Part shown: piece by piece, positions 1 to 8,525 of the stretch
Layout: the number at the start of each line of letters is the position of its first letter
How positions within the stretch are numbered: position 1 is the stretch's first letter
NCBI RefSeq assembly: GCF_004917065.1
Contig: NZ_SSYA01000003.1
Coordinates: forward strand, 580,318-644,317
Length of the DNA: 64,000 nucleotides
Reading direction: 5' to 3'
Origin: Geomonas ferrireducens
GTDB lineage: Bacteria; Desulfobacterota; Desulfuromonadia; Geobacterales; Geobacteraceae
The notes under the pieces: generated by a model
The model's input: the letters and a program-made list of their open reading frames with translations, nothing else
What the model was told of the DNA's origin: nothing
Database searches by the model: none
Translations under genes and position numbers: made by a program

Positions 1-140
1 GCATCGTCGCGGACGCCGAGAACAAGCTGGTGCAGTTGAACAACCAGATCCAGGAGCTGAAGAGGGACAAGCTTCAGTTCGAGTCGGGCTTCAAGAACCT
101 CCTGGATACCTACTACAAGCTGCTCGCCCTGGACAAATAA
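1..140 (+). CDS. DivIVA-like coiled-coil protein, C-terminal end only
   Basis: Only the last 45 codons lie in the window; the reading frame begins at base 3 and stops at TAA 138-140. The visible tail is a heptad-rich helix (QLNNQIQELKRDKLQFE) followed by FKNLLDTYYKLLALDK, which resembles the C-terminal coiled coil of DivIVA-domain proteins that bind curved membrane and organise division or polar growth. The stop overlaps the ATG of the next gene (TAATG), so the two are translationally coupled. The call rests on the coiled-coil tail and on a remembered DivIVA-DUF167 gene order in Geobacter; the diagnostic N-terminal domain is outside the window. Confidence 0.55.
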   Translation, partial: IVADAENKLVQLNNQIQELKRDKLQFESGFKNLLDTYYKLLALDK

Positions 141-454
141 TGAACGAAGAGACGGTACGGGTAACACGCACACCTGAGGGGCTCCTCTTCACGGTGCACG
201 TGCAGCCGCGCGCCTCGCGCAGCGAGATCTGCGGACCGAAGGAAGGGGAGCTCAGGGTGCGGCTCACCTCGCCGCCGGTGGATGACGCCGCGAACAAGCA
301 GTGCGTCGAGCTCATCGCGAAGAGCCTCGGCATCGCCAAGTCCAAGGTCAGCATCAAGTCGGGCGCCAAGTCCCGGCACAAGGTGGTCAGAGTACAAGGG
401 GTGGAGCAGGATGACCTCCTGCCCTTATTCAAAACGGAGAAGGAGCAGCAATGA
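140..454 (+). CDS. DUF167 (YggU-like) family protein
   Basis: A 104-residue protein with the compact alpha/beta DUF167 fold. Visible family features are the N-terminal strand LLFTVHVQPRASRSEI, the core ELRVRLTSPPVDDAANK, and KSKVSIKSGAKSRHKVVRV. The family is widespread in bacteria and has no established biochemical role. The start is fixed by overlap with the upstream stop (TAATG), and its own stop overlaps the ATG of the CBS-domain gene (ATGA at 451-454), so it sits in a tightly coupled operon. The C-terminus carries about 15 charged residues beyond the core. Length is normal for the family. Confidence 0.85.
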   Translation: MNEETVRVTRTPEGLLFTVHVQPRASRSEICGPKEGELRVRLTSPPVDDAANKQCVELIAKSLGIAKSKVSIKSGAKSRHKVVRVQGVEQDDLLPLFKTEKEQQ

Positions 455-909
455 AGGCGAAAGACATTATGGTAACGGACGTGCCGTCCATCACCACTAA
501 GACCACGGTGGGTGAGGCGGTCCGGATCATGAAGAGCAACTTCGGCGACGAGAGCTTCCTGAACGCCGCACCCGGCCTGATCGTGGTCAACGAAAGGGGA
601 GGACTCGCGGGGATCCTCACCCCCTTGAGCATCATCACCGCCATCATGGACGACGCGCCGGAGGGAAAATCCGACCCCGCCTTCTTCGGCTCCCTGTGCG
701 ACCGCATCAAGGACCTTCCCACCTCCGCCATCATGGAGCACCAGCCCATCTCGGTCACCCAGGATGCGAGCGTCAGCGACGTGGCGAGGCTCTTTCTCAC
801 GCACCGTTTCCAGAGGGTCCCCGTGGTGGACGGCAAGAAGGTGGTGGGGATCATCTACCGCTCGCGCCTGCTCTTCGCCATCAGCCAAAGCCTGATCGTT
901 GCCTCTTGA
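451..909 (+). CDS. CBS-domain protein (tandem CBS pair)
   Basis: A 152-residue soluble protein made almost entirely of two CBS repeats: residues 1-60 (MKAKDIMVTDVPSITTKTTV) and about 85-145 (SAIMEHQPISVTQDASVSDV, then FQRVPVVDGKKVVGIIYRS). A CBS pair usually forms one Bateman module binding adenosine nucleotides such as AMP, ATP or SAM and acts as an energy or metabolite sensor. No effector domain is attached, so it is a stand-alone sensor whose partner cannot be read from sequence. It is coupled to the preceding DUF167 gene by a 4-bp overlap. The ligand is unknown. Confidence 0.88.
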   Translation: MKAKDIMVTDVPSITTKTTVGEAVRIMKSNFGDESFLNAAPGLIVVNERGGLAGILTPLSIITAIMDDAPEGKSDPAFFGSLCDRIKDLPTSAIMEHQPISVTQDASVSDVARLFLTHRFQRVPVVDGKKVVGIIYRSRLLFAISQSLIVAS

Positions 910-935
910 CAAAAACGGAGGCGGCTACTTATATT
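906..935 (+). promoter_or_regulatory. Sigma-70-type promoter upstream of the FmdB gene
   Basis: A perfect -35 TTGACA at 906-911 overlaps the stop codon of the CBS gene. An 18-bp spacer leads to TATATT at 930-935. An AGGAGGT ribosome-binding site follows at about 980-986. The FmdB gene is therefore probably transcribed independently of the upstream operon. Confidence 0.65.
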
Positions 936-995
936 TGTACCTGCGCCCGGCCGTTCGCGTCAGGCGCTAAAGCTTCATAGGAGGTTGTAAAAGCG

Positions 996-1235
996 ATGCC
1001 ACTTTACGAGTATCAATGCAAAAGCTGCAACGAAACCTTTGAGTTGCGCCAGAAGTTTTCCGACGCACCCGCCACGGAGTGCCCGAAGTGCGGCGGCTCC
1101 GTTGAAAAGCTTATCTCCCAGTCCGGCTTCTCCCTGAAAGGGGGAGGGTGGTACGGTGACGGCTACGGCAGCTCCAAGGCGGCCCCTTCCTGCCCATCCG
1201 GCGGGGGATGCGCCGGTTGCCCTTCGGCCTCCTGA
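996..1235 (+). CDS. FmdB-family zinc-ribbon protein
   Basis: A 79-residue protein beginning MPLYEYQCKSCNETFE, the hallmark of FmdB / CxxC_CxxC_SSSS regulatory proteins. Two CxxC pairs (C9/C12 and CPKC near residue 29) build a zinc ribbon. The tail after residue 55 is rich in Gly, Ser and Cys (CPSGGGCAGCPSAS), a frequent low-complexity extension in this family. FmdB was first named as a putative regulator of formamidase, but the general function is not established. The gene has its own promoter and an intrinsic terminator directly downstream, so it is monocistronic. Confidence 0.88.
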   Translation: MPLYEYQCKSCNETFELRQKFSDAPATECPKCGGSVEKLISQSGFSLKGGGWYGDGYGSSKAAPSCPSGGGCAGCPSAS

Positions 1236-1253
1236 TGACGCCATGAAACGACA

Positions 1254-1282
1254 AGGCCCCCGTACCCACGGGGGCTTTTTTT
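1254..1282 (+). terminator. Rho-independent terminator after the FmdB gene
   Basis: GCCCCCGT and ACGGGGGC pair around a short loop and are followed by a run of T. It closes the FmdB transcript, 19 bases after the stop codon. Confidence 0.85.
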
Positions 1283-1305
1283 GTCCCCTGTTCCCGGCAA
1301 AATCC

Positions 1306-1334
1306 TTTACAAAACCTTCCGTTTTAATTATTAT
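1306..1334 (+). promoter_or_regulatory. Sigma-70-type promoter upstream of folD
   Basis: TTTACA at 1306-1311, a 17-bp spacer and TATTAT at 1329-1334, in an AT-rich patch between the FmdB terminator and folD. It would leave a leader of about 75 bases. Confidence 0.55.
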
Positions 1335-1417
1335 CGACAACTTAAAAATCTGAGCCCGGTCCGCCCGCGAGGACGCGCCGCGCCTGCATATTCCAGCGGA
1401 AAGAGGGGTACACGTTC

Positions 1418-2263
1418 ATGGCGAAAATCATCGACGGCAAGGCCATCGCGGCAAAGATCCGCGCAGAGATCAGCGCAGAAGCGGCACGACTGAAGGAGCG
1501 AGGAATCGTCCCGGGGCTCGCCGTGGTGCTTGTCGGGGAAGACCCGGCGAGCAAGGTCTACGTCTCCATGAAGGAGAAGGCGTGTGCCGACGTCGGGATC
1601 TTCTCCGACGAGTACAAGCTCGCAGCGGAAACGAGCGAGGAGGAACTCCTCACCCTCATCGACAAGCTGAACAACGATCCGAAGATCCACGGCATCCTCG
1701 TGCAGTTGCCGCTCCCCAAGCAGATCAACACCGAAAGGGTCCTCGAGGCAATATCGCCGGAGAAGGACGCCGACGGCTTCCACCCCTACAACGTCGGGCG
1801 TCTCGTCATCGGCAAGCCGCTCTTTCAGCCCTGCACCCCCTACGGCGTCATGGTGATGCTCAAGGAGACGGGCGTCGATCTGACCGGCAAGGAGGTCGTC
1901 GTGGTCGGGCGCTCCAACATCGTTGGCAAGCCGGTCGCCTTCATGTGCCTGCAGCAAAACGCGACGGTGACGCTGTGCCACTCGAAGACACGCGACCTCG
2001 CCGCCAAGGTGGGGCAGGCGGACGTGGTCATCGCGGCGGTCGGTGTCCCCGAGATGATCAAGGGGGCCTGGATCAAGGAAGGTGCCGTGGTCATCGACGT
2101 GGGCGTTAACCGCGTGGGTGAGAAGAAGCTCGTCGGGGACGTTGAGTACGCCGCGGCCAGCGAGCGCGCCTCTGCGATCACCCCGGTTCCGGGCGGCGTC
2201 GGCCCGATGACCATCACCATGCTTTTGCAGAACACCCTGGAGTCGGCGAAGCGGGGGATGTAA
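1418..2263 (+). CDS. folD: Bifunctional methylenetetrahydrofolate dehydrogenase / methenyltetrahydrofolate cyclohydrolase
   Basis: 281 residues, normal FolD length. It interconverts 5,10-methylene-, 5,10-methenyl- and 10-formyl-tetrahydrofolate in the cytosol and supplies one-carbon units for purines and formyl-Met. The N-terminal catalytic domain contains [14 protein letters not shown], including the conserved Lys of the cyclohydrolase site, and [11 protein letters not shown]. The Rossmann domain carries [15 protein letters not shown] (NADP binding) and the C-terminus has [17 protein letters not shown] short gap of 51 bp separates it from galU on the same strand, so they may be cotranscribed. 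No unusual features. Confidence 0.96.
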   Translation: MAKIIDGKAIAAKIRAEISAEAARLKERGIVPGLAVVLVGEDPASKVYVSMKEKACADVGIFSDEYKLAAETSEEELLTLIDKLNNDPKIHGILVQLPLPKQINTERVLEAISPEKDADGFHPYNVGRLVIGKPLFQPCTPYGVMVMLKETGVDLTGKEVVVVGRSNIVGKPVAFMCLQQNATVTLCHSKTRDLAAKVGQADVVIAAVGVPEMIKGAWIKEGAVVIDVGVNRVGEKKLVGDVEYAAASERASAITPVPGGVGPMTITMLLQNTLESAKRGM

Positions 2264-2314
2264 AGAGGCGGGATGGTAAGAGCAATCAATCAGACATGAG
2301 CAAGGAGTATTGCG

Positions 2315-3181
2315 ATGCGCGTTAAAAAGGCCGTTTTCCCGGTCGCGGGGCTTGGCACCCGCTTCCTGCCGGCCACCAAGTCAACACCCAAGGAAATGCT
2401 TCCGCTCATCGACAAGCCGCTCGTCCAGTACGTAGTGGAGGAGGCGGTCGCCTCGGGGATCGAGCAGATCCTCTTCGTCACCGGCCGCGGCAAGAGGGCC
2501 ATCGAGGACCACTTCGACATCTCCTTCGAGCTTGAGTCGCTGCTCTACGAGAAGGGGAAGGATCACGAGCTGCAGCAGGTGCGCGAGATCGCCGAGATGG
2601 CGAACATCTTCTTCGTGCGGCAGAAGGAGGCGCTGGGGCTTGGCCACGCCATCCTCTGCGCCAAGGAGTTCGTCGGTGACGAGCCGTTCGCCGTGCTTCT
2701 CGGTGACGACATCATCGACGCTCAGCAGCCCTGCCTCTCCCAGCTCCTCGAGACCTACGAGAGCTACCGCTCCCCGGTCCTCGCCCTGGAGCAGGTACCC
2801 ATGGAGACCATCTCCTCCTACGGCTGCGTGCGGGCGAACCACCTGGCGAACCGTGCCTACGAGGTGCTCGACCTGGTGGAGAAGCCGCCGGTCGCCGAGG
2901 CGCCTTCGGATCTCGCCATCATCGGCCGCTATATCCTGACACCGGGGATCTTCCCGATCCTTGAGACCCAGGAGCCGGGTAAGGGTGGCGAGATACAGCT
3001 CACCGACGCCATCAAGACGCTGTCGCGCCAGGAGCCGATCTACGGCTGCCGCTTCGACGGGATCCGCCACGACTGCGGCGACAAGCTCGGGTTTTTGAAG
3101 GCGACGGTGGATATGGCGCTGAAGCGCGATGAATTCAACGGGGATTTCGAGGCGTTCTTGAGGCAGCGACTGGGCTGCTAG
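2315..3181 (+). CDS. galU: UTP-glucose-1-phosphate uridylyltransferase
   Basis: 288 residues. It makes UDP-glucose from UTP and glucose-1-phosphate for cell-surface polysaccharide and glycosyl transfer. The N-terminal nucleotide-binding motif FPVAGLGTRFLPATKSTPKE is intact, as are the catalytic-region sequences VLLGDDIID and LVEKPP, and GKGGEIQLTDAI toward the C-terminus. An AAGGAG ribosome-binding site precedes the ATG. The 3' end overlaps the convergent tonB-like gene by 4 bp (3178-3181), so there is no room for a separate terminator on either strand. Confidence 0.95.
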   Translation: MRVKKAVFPVAGLGTRFLPATKSTPKEMLPLIDKPLVQYVVEEAVASGIEQILFVTGRGKRAIEDHFDISFELESLLYEKGKDHELQQVREIAEMANIFFVRQKEALGLGHAILCAKEFVGDEPFAVLLGDDIIDAQQPCLSQLLETYESYRSPVLALEQVPMETISSYGCVRANHLANRAYEVLDLVEKPPVAEAPSDLAIIGRYILTPGIFPILETQEPGKGGEIQLTDAIKTLSRQEPIYGCRFDGIRHDCGDKLGFLKATVDMALKRDEFNGDFEAFLRQRLGC

Positions 3182-4023
3182 TGCAGCCGGCCGCTGCCGC
3201 TGCCGTAGTGGAAGAAGGCGATCAGCTTGAAGCTTTCGCCGGTGTACCCCTTGGGAAAGGAGCCGATCGGCCCGATGGCGTTTAGGGTGCGCAGCACCTC
3301 GTCGTCCAGGATCTTGCTCCCGGAACTTTCCAGCATGTCGACGCGGGTGATCTCTCCCTTGCGGTTGAAGGTGATCCTGACCGGCGTCGTCCCCTCGATG
3401 CCGCGCATGATCGCCGCCTGCGGGTAGTGCCAGACGCCATAGATGGATGTCTCCAGCCGGCGTAGGAACGAGCCGAACTGGATGTCGTCGGTGTTCAGGA
3501 AGCGGGTATCGCCTTCCTCGACTTCGCTGCGGTACTTCTCGCGGTAGCTCTCCTCCAGGCGCGCCAGCCGGGTCGCGCTCGGGAAGAGCTTAGCGCGGTC
3601 CACCGGGCCGCCTTTGGGCTTGAAGATCCCCTGGCCCGGTGCCGCCTGTTCCCTGGACGGCTGGGGCGCCGGGTAGGACGGCTCACGCGTTGCCTGGGAA
3701 GGACGGTTCGGCTGAGGCGGAGCGCTGTTTCTTTGCGGCAGTATCCGGTCCACCGCGTCTCTCGCCTTCGGGGCCATCTCCCTGACGACGCGCTGCGGGG
3801 TTTCCGAGTACCTCTTGATATCGGGTTTGGGCTGCGGCTTGATCTCCGGTTTCGGCTGGGGAGGGAGCTCCGGAAGGTCGGTCAGGTCGACCATGGTCGC
3901 TTCCGGGGGCCTTTTGTCTTGTCCGGGGGGGATTAACGTGATAACAAGATATACCGCCAGATGGCACAGCAGCGAGAGCAGCAGCAGGTAAAGGAAGTTT
4001 TTCTCGACGTATCTATCTGACAT
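3178..4023 (-). CDS. TonB-family energy transducer
   Basis: 281 residues. A short cytoplasmic N-terminus is followed by one membrane helix at about residues 10-30 (LYLLLLSLLCHLAVYLVITL), a proline-rich periplasmic spanner (LPELPPQPKPEIKPQPKPD, then a second Pro-rich stretch near 90-130) and a C-terminal TonB domain (PVRITFNRKGEITRVDMLES ... LDDEVLRTLNAIGP). TonB proteins carry proton-motive-force energy from ExbB/ExbD to outer-membrane receptors. No exbB/exbD or receptor gene lies nearby, so the substrate is unknown. The C-terminal domain is typical of the TonB/AgmX-like group found in Deltaproteobacteria. It is convergent with galU. Confidence 0.85.
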   Translation of the reverse strand: MSDRYVEKNFLYLLLLSLLCHLAVYLVITLIPPGQDKRPPEATMVDLTDLPELPPQPKPEIKPQPKPDIKRYSETPQRVVREMAPKARDAVDRILPQRNSAPPQPNRPSQATREPSYPAPQPSREQAAPGQGIFKPKGGPVDRAKLFPSATRLARLEESYREKYRSEVEEGDTRFLNTDDIQFGSFLRRLETSIYGVWHYPQAAIMRGIEGTTPVRITFNRKGEITRVDMLESSGSKILDDEVLRTLNAIGPIGSFPKGYTGESFKLIAFFHYGSGSGRLH

Positions 4024-4170
4024 GTATCTCCACCCGTGACTGATCGGGTGATTCGTTGGTGCTGAACCTCGCGTGATGGTAGAAGATCATTTCGCAAAAA
4101 GCAAGGGGTTTGGACAGACAGTTTTCGCGCCTGACGGCGTGCCCTCCACCCCTCAGATTTTTACCGCTCC

Positions 4171-4184
4171 TTGACCTAGGTCAA
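4171..4184. promoter_or_regulatory. Perfect 14-bp palindrome (candidate operator) upstream of etfB
   Basis: TTGACCTAGGTCAA is a perfect inverted repeat 59 bp before the etfB ATG. Its first six bases (TTGACC) could also serve as a -35 element, so a bound dimeric repressor would block the promoter. The cognate regulator is not identifiable here. Confidence 0.5.
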
Positions 4185-4242
4185 CTTTTTTTCAGAAATC
4201 TCTAGTAACGTTAAGACATAAAATTTCACTTCCGAGGTAGCC

Positions 4243-5055
4243 ATGCTCGTAGTGGTGTGCGTCAAGCAGGTCCCAGATACCACGCAGGTACAGATCGATC
4301 CAGTCACCAACACCCTCATCCGTGAGGGCGTTCCCTTCATCGTGAACCCCTACGATACCCACGCCGTGGAACAGGCGCTCCGCTTCAAGGACCGTTACGG
4401 CTGCCGCGTGGTCGCCATCTCCATGGGCCCCCCCAACGCCGAAGCGACGCTCAGAAAGGCGCTCGCCCAAGGTGCGGACCGGGCCGTGCTCCTCTCCGAC
4501 CGGGTCTTCGGCGGCGCCGACACGCTCGCCACGAGCAAGGTGCTCGCCGCTGCCATCGAGCGCCTGGCCAAGGAGGACGAGGTAGGTGTGGTGATCTGCG
4601 GCAAGCAGACCATCGACGGCGACACCGCCCAGGTCGGTCCCGGCATCGCCACGCGCCTCGACTTCGCCCAGCTCACCCTGGTGGACCGGGTCGACGAGCT
4701 CGACCTCTCCGCCCGCAGGATCAAGGTGAGCCGCAAGCTCGAGGGGCGCCACGAGCACGTCGAGGCACCGCTTCCGGTGCTCCTCACCGTGGTGCGCGAG
4801 CTGAACCGTCCCCGCTACCCGACCGTTGCCATGCGTCTCGAGTCCGCCGACGCGCAGGTGGAGGTGTGGGACAACAGCGTGCTCGGGCTCGACGTGAACA
4901 CCATAGGCCTCAAGGGCTCCCCGACATGGGTGAGCCGCATCTTCTCCCCCGAGAGGGCAAAAGGGGAGATGCTCGGGGACGGTGCGCATGACCCGGAAGG
5001 GGCGGCCCAAATCCTCATCGACAAGATGATCGAGAAGGATCTCTTAGCGCTTTAA
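4243..5055 (+). CDS. etfB: Electron transfer flavoprotein, beta subunit
   Basis: 270 residues, usual EtfB length. The start MLVVVCVKQVPDTTQVQIDP, the nucleotide-site segment VICGKQTIDGDTAQVGPGIA and ELNRPRYPTVAMRL are characteristic. With EtfA it forms a cytosolic heterodimer that accepts electrons from acyl-CoA and related dehydrogenases. The neighbours are a ferredoxin-fused etfA and an Fe-S membrane oxidoreductase, so electrons most likely go to menaquinone. A palindromic operator candidate sits in the promoter region. About 86 bp separates it from etfA. Confidence 0.95.
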   Translation: MLVVVCVKQVPDTTQVQIDPVTNTLIREGVPFIVNPYDTHAVEQALRFKDRYGCRVVAISMGPPNAEATLRKALAQGADRAVLLSDRVFGGADTLATSKVLAAAIERLAKEDEVGVVICGKQTIDGDTAQVGPGIATRLDFAQLTLVDRVDELDLSARRIKVSRKLEGRHEHVEAPLPVLLTVVRELNRPRYPTVAMRLESADAQVEVWDNSVLGLDVNTIGLKGSPTWVSRIFSPERAKGEMLGDGAHDPEGAAQILIDKMIEKDLLAL

Positions 5056-5141
5056 TTCAAATTCACCACCTGGATTTGGACGAGCGGGACCCGGAATAGG
5101 CGAACGAATCGTCACAACCAGGAATCATCAAGGAAGAAGCA

Positions 5142-6470
5142 ATGACCGATGCTGTGAAACCACCGAAAAAACCGCGCGGCAAGGCGCAGCTTTTGGAGAA
5201 CAAGTGCATAGCCTGCGGCGCCCGCTGCCAGAGCGCCTGTCCGGTTGACGCGATCCAGATGAACGACGCGGGCGAGCCGATCATCGACCCCTCGCGCTGT
5301 ATCGGCTGTGTGAAATGCGTGAAGGTCTGCCCCGTGCAGGCGATCGAGATGGCCTTCACCCCGGAGGAGCTGCGCATCCTTCAGGAACTCGCCGCCGCTT
5401 CCGGTGGAGAGGCCGTGGAGGAGGACCCCGAGGAGGCGGCACTCAAGAAGAAGCTCGCCGCCTACCGCGGCGTCTGGGTCTTCATCGAGCAGACCGAAGG
5501 GGAGGCCGCCAAGGTCTCCTGGGAGCTCCTGGGGAAAGGAAAAGAGCTCGCCCAGGCGAGGAAAGCGCCGCTTTGCGCCGTGGTCATGGGCGACAACGTG
5601 GAGAAGCTTTGCGCCGAGGCGTTCGGCTACGGCGCCGAGACCGTCTACCTCATGGACGCGCCGGTACTGCGCCACTACCGCACCGAGGCGTACCAGAAGA
5701 GCCTCTGCGCCCTGGTGGAGAAGTACAAGCCGGAGGTGATCCTCATGGGCGCCACCGGTCTCGGGCGTGATCTCGCCGGCGTTGTCGCCACCATCCTCGC
5801 CACCGGGCTCACCGCAGACTGCACAGGCCTCTCCGTCGACGACAAGGGGAACCTGATGCAGACCCGTCCCGCGTTCGGCGGCAACATCATGGCCACCATC
5901 GTCTGCGACAAGTTCCGCCCCCAGATGTCCACGGTCAGGCCGCACGTCATGCCGATGCCGGAGTTCGACCCGCAGGCCAAAGGAGAGATCGTGCGCGAGC
6001 CGGTGCCGATCGCCGAGAATGACGTCCAGGTGAAGGTGCTCGACATCCTCATGGACGGCGGCGGCTCCAAGGTGGACATCGCCGGCGCCGAGTTCATCGT
6101 CTCGGGCGGGCGCGGCATGATGGCCAAGGAGAACTTCTCCATGCTCGAGGAACTCGCCGAGGTCCTCGGCGGCGTGGTCGGCGCTTCCAGGAGCGCGGTC
6201 GATGCCGGGTGGATGCCGCCGGACCGCCAGGTGGGTCAGACCGGTAAGACGGTGCGTCCGAAGGTGTACATCGCCTGCGGCATCTCCGGTGCCATCCAGC
6301 ACCTGGTCGGGATGCAGGACTCGGACGTGGTTATCGCCATCAACCGCGACGCCGACGCCCCCATCTTCGAGGTGGCGAGCTACGGCATCGTAGGCGACCT
6401 CTTCAAGGTGATCCCCGCACTCACGCAGAAGCTGAGGACGCTGAAGGCGGCCCGTTCCGGGGCCAAGTAG
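5142..6470 (+). CDS. etfA: Electron transfer flavoprotein, alpha subunit with N-terminal 2[4Fe-4S] ferredoxin domain
   Basis: 442 residues, longer than classical EtfA because of an N-terminal ferredoxin module at residues 20-70. The cluster ligands are visible as [13 protein letters not shown] and [12 protein letters not shown]. The ETF domain begins near residue 105 ([13 protein letters not shown]). The C-terminal FAD-binding domain contains [32 protein letters not shown] and [12 protein letters not shown]. The ferredoxin module may relay electrons between ETF flavin and the downstream Fe-S oxidoreductase. Such fusions occur in anaerobes oxidising fatty or aromatic acids. Whether this ETF bifurcates cannot be decided from sequence alone. 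Confidence 0.94.
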   Translation: MTDAVKPPKKPRGKAQLLENKCIACGARCQSACPVDAIQMNDAGEPIIDPSRCIGCVKCVKVCPVQAIEMAFTPEELRILQELAAASGGEAVEEDPEEAALKKKLAAYRGVWVFIEQTEGEAAKVSWELLGKGKELAQARKAPLCAVVMGDNVEKLCAEAFGYGAETVYLMDAPVLRHYRTEAYQKSLCALVEKYKPEVILMGATGLGRDLAGVVATILATGLTADCTGLSVDDKGNLMQTRPAFGGNIMATIVCDKFRPQMSTVRPHVMPMPEFDPQAKGEIVREPVPIAENDVQVKVLDILMDGGGSKVDIAGAEFIVSGGRGMMAKENFSMLEELAEVLGGVVGASRSAVDAGWMPPDRQVGQTGKTVRPKVYIACGISGAIQHLVGMQDSDVVIAINRDADAPIFEVASYGIVGDLFKVIPALTQKLRTLKAARSGAK

Positions 6471-6532
6471 CCGCAAGAGAAAAAGAACCCTGCTAGCGGC
6501 CCATAGGCCGCAAACGATACGAGGTACCACCC

Positions 6533-8521
6533 ATGCAAACCGCCATCTTCACGACGCTTCTGGTCGCCTCGCTCCTGTTTTTCGGCTGGAGCGTCTACCG
6601 CCGCTTGTCGCTGGTCCTTCTGGGACTGCCCGAGGAGAGGTTCGACCAGCCGGGGCGCCGCCTTTCCGAGATGTTCCTCTACGCCTTCGGGCAGCTGCGC
6701 GTCATCAAGAAGCCCTTCGGCCTGAACCACTTCGTCATCTTCTGGTCCTTCGTGATCCTCGCCATCGCGAACGGCGAGTTCCTGGTGAACGGGGTCTTCC
6801 CGTCGGTGAGCCTCGCCCTTTTGCCGGAAGGGTTGCACCGGGCGCTCCTCATCGCCTTCGACGTGGTGTCGCTTCTGACCCTCTTCGCCATCGTCCTCTC
6901 CTTCGTGCGCAGGATCGTGGTGAGGCCGCCGCAGCTTGACAGCCTGTACGTTAAGGGGAGAAGTCCCGAGGCGTTCGCCATCCTCGCCTTCATCGCGCTT
7001 TTGATGCTCGCCTACTTCGGGATGCACGGCGCCATCATCGCGCAGGGTAGGGAGGCCGCCGCTTCCGCCATGCCGGTATCCACCGTGGTGGCCGCCTGGC
7101 TCACCCATGCCGGCGTCGATCTTACCCTCGTGGAGCGCGTCTCCTGGTGGGTGCACGCCCTCGTGCTGATAGCCTTCATCTGCTTCCTGCCGCTTTCCAA
7201 GCACATGCACATCCTGACCGCGATCCCCAACTGCTATTTCGGGGCGCTCGAGTGGCCCGCCACGCAGCCGCGCGAGACCTTCGAGAAGGGGGCGGTCTAC
7301 GGCGTCGGTAGCGTGGAGCGCTTCACCTGGAAGGACCTCTTCGACTCCTTCTCCTGCACCGAGTGCGGCCGCTGCCAGTCCGCCTGTCCGGCCTCCATCA
7401 CCGGTAAGCCGCTGAACCCGCGCCAGATCGTGCACGCCATCAAGACGAACCTTTTGGAGAACGGTCCCGCGCTTAAGGAAGGGAGAAAAGGGACGCTGCC
7501 GCTCATCGGCAACGAAGGAGAGGGGACCAACACCGAGGACGCCATCTGGTCCTGCACCACCTGCGGCGCCTGCATGGAGGCATGCCCGGTACTCATCGAG
7601 CAGATGCCTAAGATCGTCAAGATGCGCCGCCACCTGGTGGAGACCGAGTCGAAGTTCCCCGAGGAGCTTTTGAACCTCTTCGAGAACATGGAGCAGCGCT
7701 CCAACCCCTGGGGGATCGCCCCGGGCGAGCGCGCGAAGTGGGTCTCCACCCTTCCCGTGAAGCCGTTTGTCGCGGGTGAGACCGAATACCTCCTCTACGT
7801 CGGCTGCGCCGGCTCCTTCGATTCCCGCGCCAAACAGGTGACCGTGGCGCTCGCCACCGTCCTGAACGCGGCCGGGGTCTCCTGGGGGATCCTCGGCAAG
7901 GACGAGAAGTGCTGCGGCGATTCGCTGAGACGCCTCGGCAACGAGTACCTCTTCGACAAGATGGCCAAGGAGAACGCGGAGATCTTCCGCGAGCGCGGCG
8001 TCGCCAAGGTGATCACGCTCTGCCCGCACTGCCTGACCACGCTGAAAAACGATTACCGCCAGTACGGCCTCGAGCTCGAGGTGGTGCACCAGAGCGAACT
8101 GATCGCCGACCTGATCAAGAAGGGGCGCATCAAGCTCGACGGCAGCGAGAAGAGCCTCGGCAAAATCGCCTACCACGACCCATGCTACTTAGGGCGCCAC
8201 AACGACATCTTCGAGGCGCCGCGCACCGTGGTCCAGGCCGTCACCGGCAGCGCACCGCAGGAGGCCGAGCGCCACGGCCGCAACTCGTTCTGCTGCGGCG
8301 CGGGCGGCGGGCGCATGTGGATGGAGGAGTTCATCGGCGACAGGGTGAACCACACCCGCGTGGACGAACTCCTGGCCGAAAAGCCGGACACCGTCTGCGT
8401 CGCCTGCCCTTACTGCATGACCATGATGGAGGACGGCCTGAAGGACCGCGGCGCCGGAGAGGTCAAGGTGCGGGACGTGGTCGAGGTGCTCGCCGAAGGG
8501 CTCTTGCACAAAAAGGGTTGA
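6533..8521 (+). CDS. Membrane Fe-S oxidoreductase, ETF:menaquinone oxidoreductase type (HdrD/CCG-domain)
   Basis: 662 residues. The N-terminal part has about five to six membrane helices at residues 1-240 (NarI-like, with IFTTLLVASLLFFGWSVY and HALVLIAFICFLPLSKHMHI; several His residues could ligate heme b). A cytoplasmic region follows with two [4Fe-4S] sites (CTECGRCQSACP and CTTCGACMEACP) and two CCG domains (CCGDSLRRLGNE ... CPHC; DPCYLGRHN ... CCGAGGGRMW), as in heterodisulfide reductase HdrD. The order etfB-etfA-oxidoreductase fits the described EMO/EtfD role of passing ETF electrons to menaquinone. Assignment to EMO is by architecture and context, not by alignment. Confidence 0.88.
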   Translation: MQTAIFTTLLVASLLFFGWSVYRRLSLVLLGLPEERFDQPGRRLSEMFLYAFGQLRVIKKPFGLNHFVIFWSFVILAIANGEFLVNGVFPSVSLALLPEGLHRALLIAFDVVSLLTLFAIVLSFVRRIVVRPPQLDSLYVKGRSPEAFAILAFIALLMLAYFGMHGAIIAQGREAAASAMPVSTVVAAWLTHAGVDLTLVERVSWWVHALVLIAFICFLPLSKHMHILTAIPNCYFGALEWPATQPRETFEKGAVYGVGSVERFTWKDLFDSFSCTECGRCQSACPASITGKPLNPRQIVHAIKTNLLENGPALKEGRKGTLPLIGNEGEGTNTEDAIWSCTTCGACMEACPVLIEQMPKIVKMRRHLVETESKFPEELLNLFENMEQRSNPWGIAPGERAKWVSTLPVKPFVAGETEYLLYVGCAGSFDSRAKQVTVALATVLNAAGVSWGILGKDEKCCGDSLRRLGNEYLFDKMAKENAEIFRERGVAKVITLCPHCLTTLKNDYRQYGLELEVVHQSELIADLIKKGRIKLDGSEKSLGKIAYHDPCYLGRHNDIFEAPRTVVQAVTGSAPQEAERHGRNSFCCGAGGGRMWMEEFIGDRVNHTRVDELLAEKPDTVCVACPYCMTMMEDGLKDRGAGEVKVRDVVEVLAEGLLHKKG

Positions 8522-8525
8522 TACC

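Noticed and set aside
6380-8176. Long minus-strand frame of 598 codons opposite the Fe-S oxidoreductase
   Set aside because: It is antisense to a clear gene, rich in Asp, Glu, His, Arg and Gly as expected for the shadow of high-GC codons, and has no domain or ribosome-binding site.
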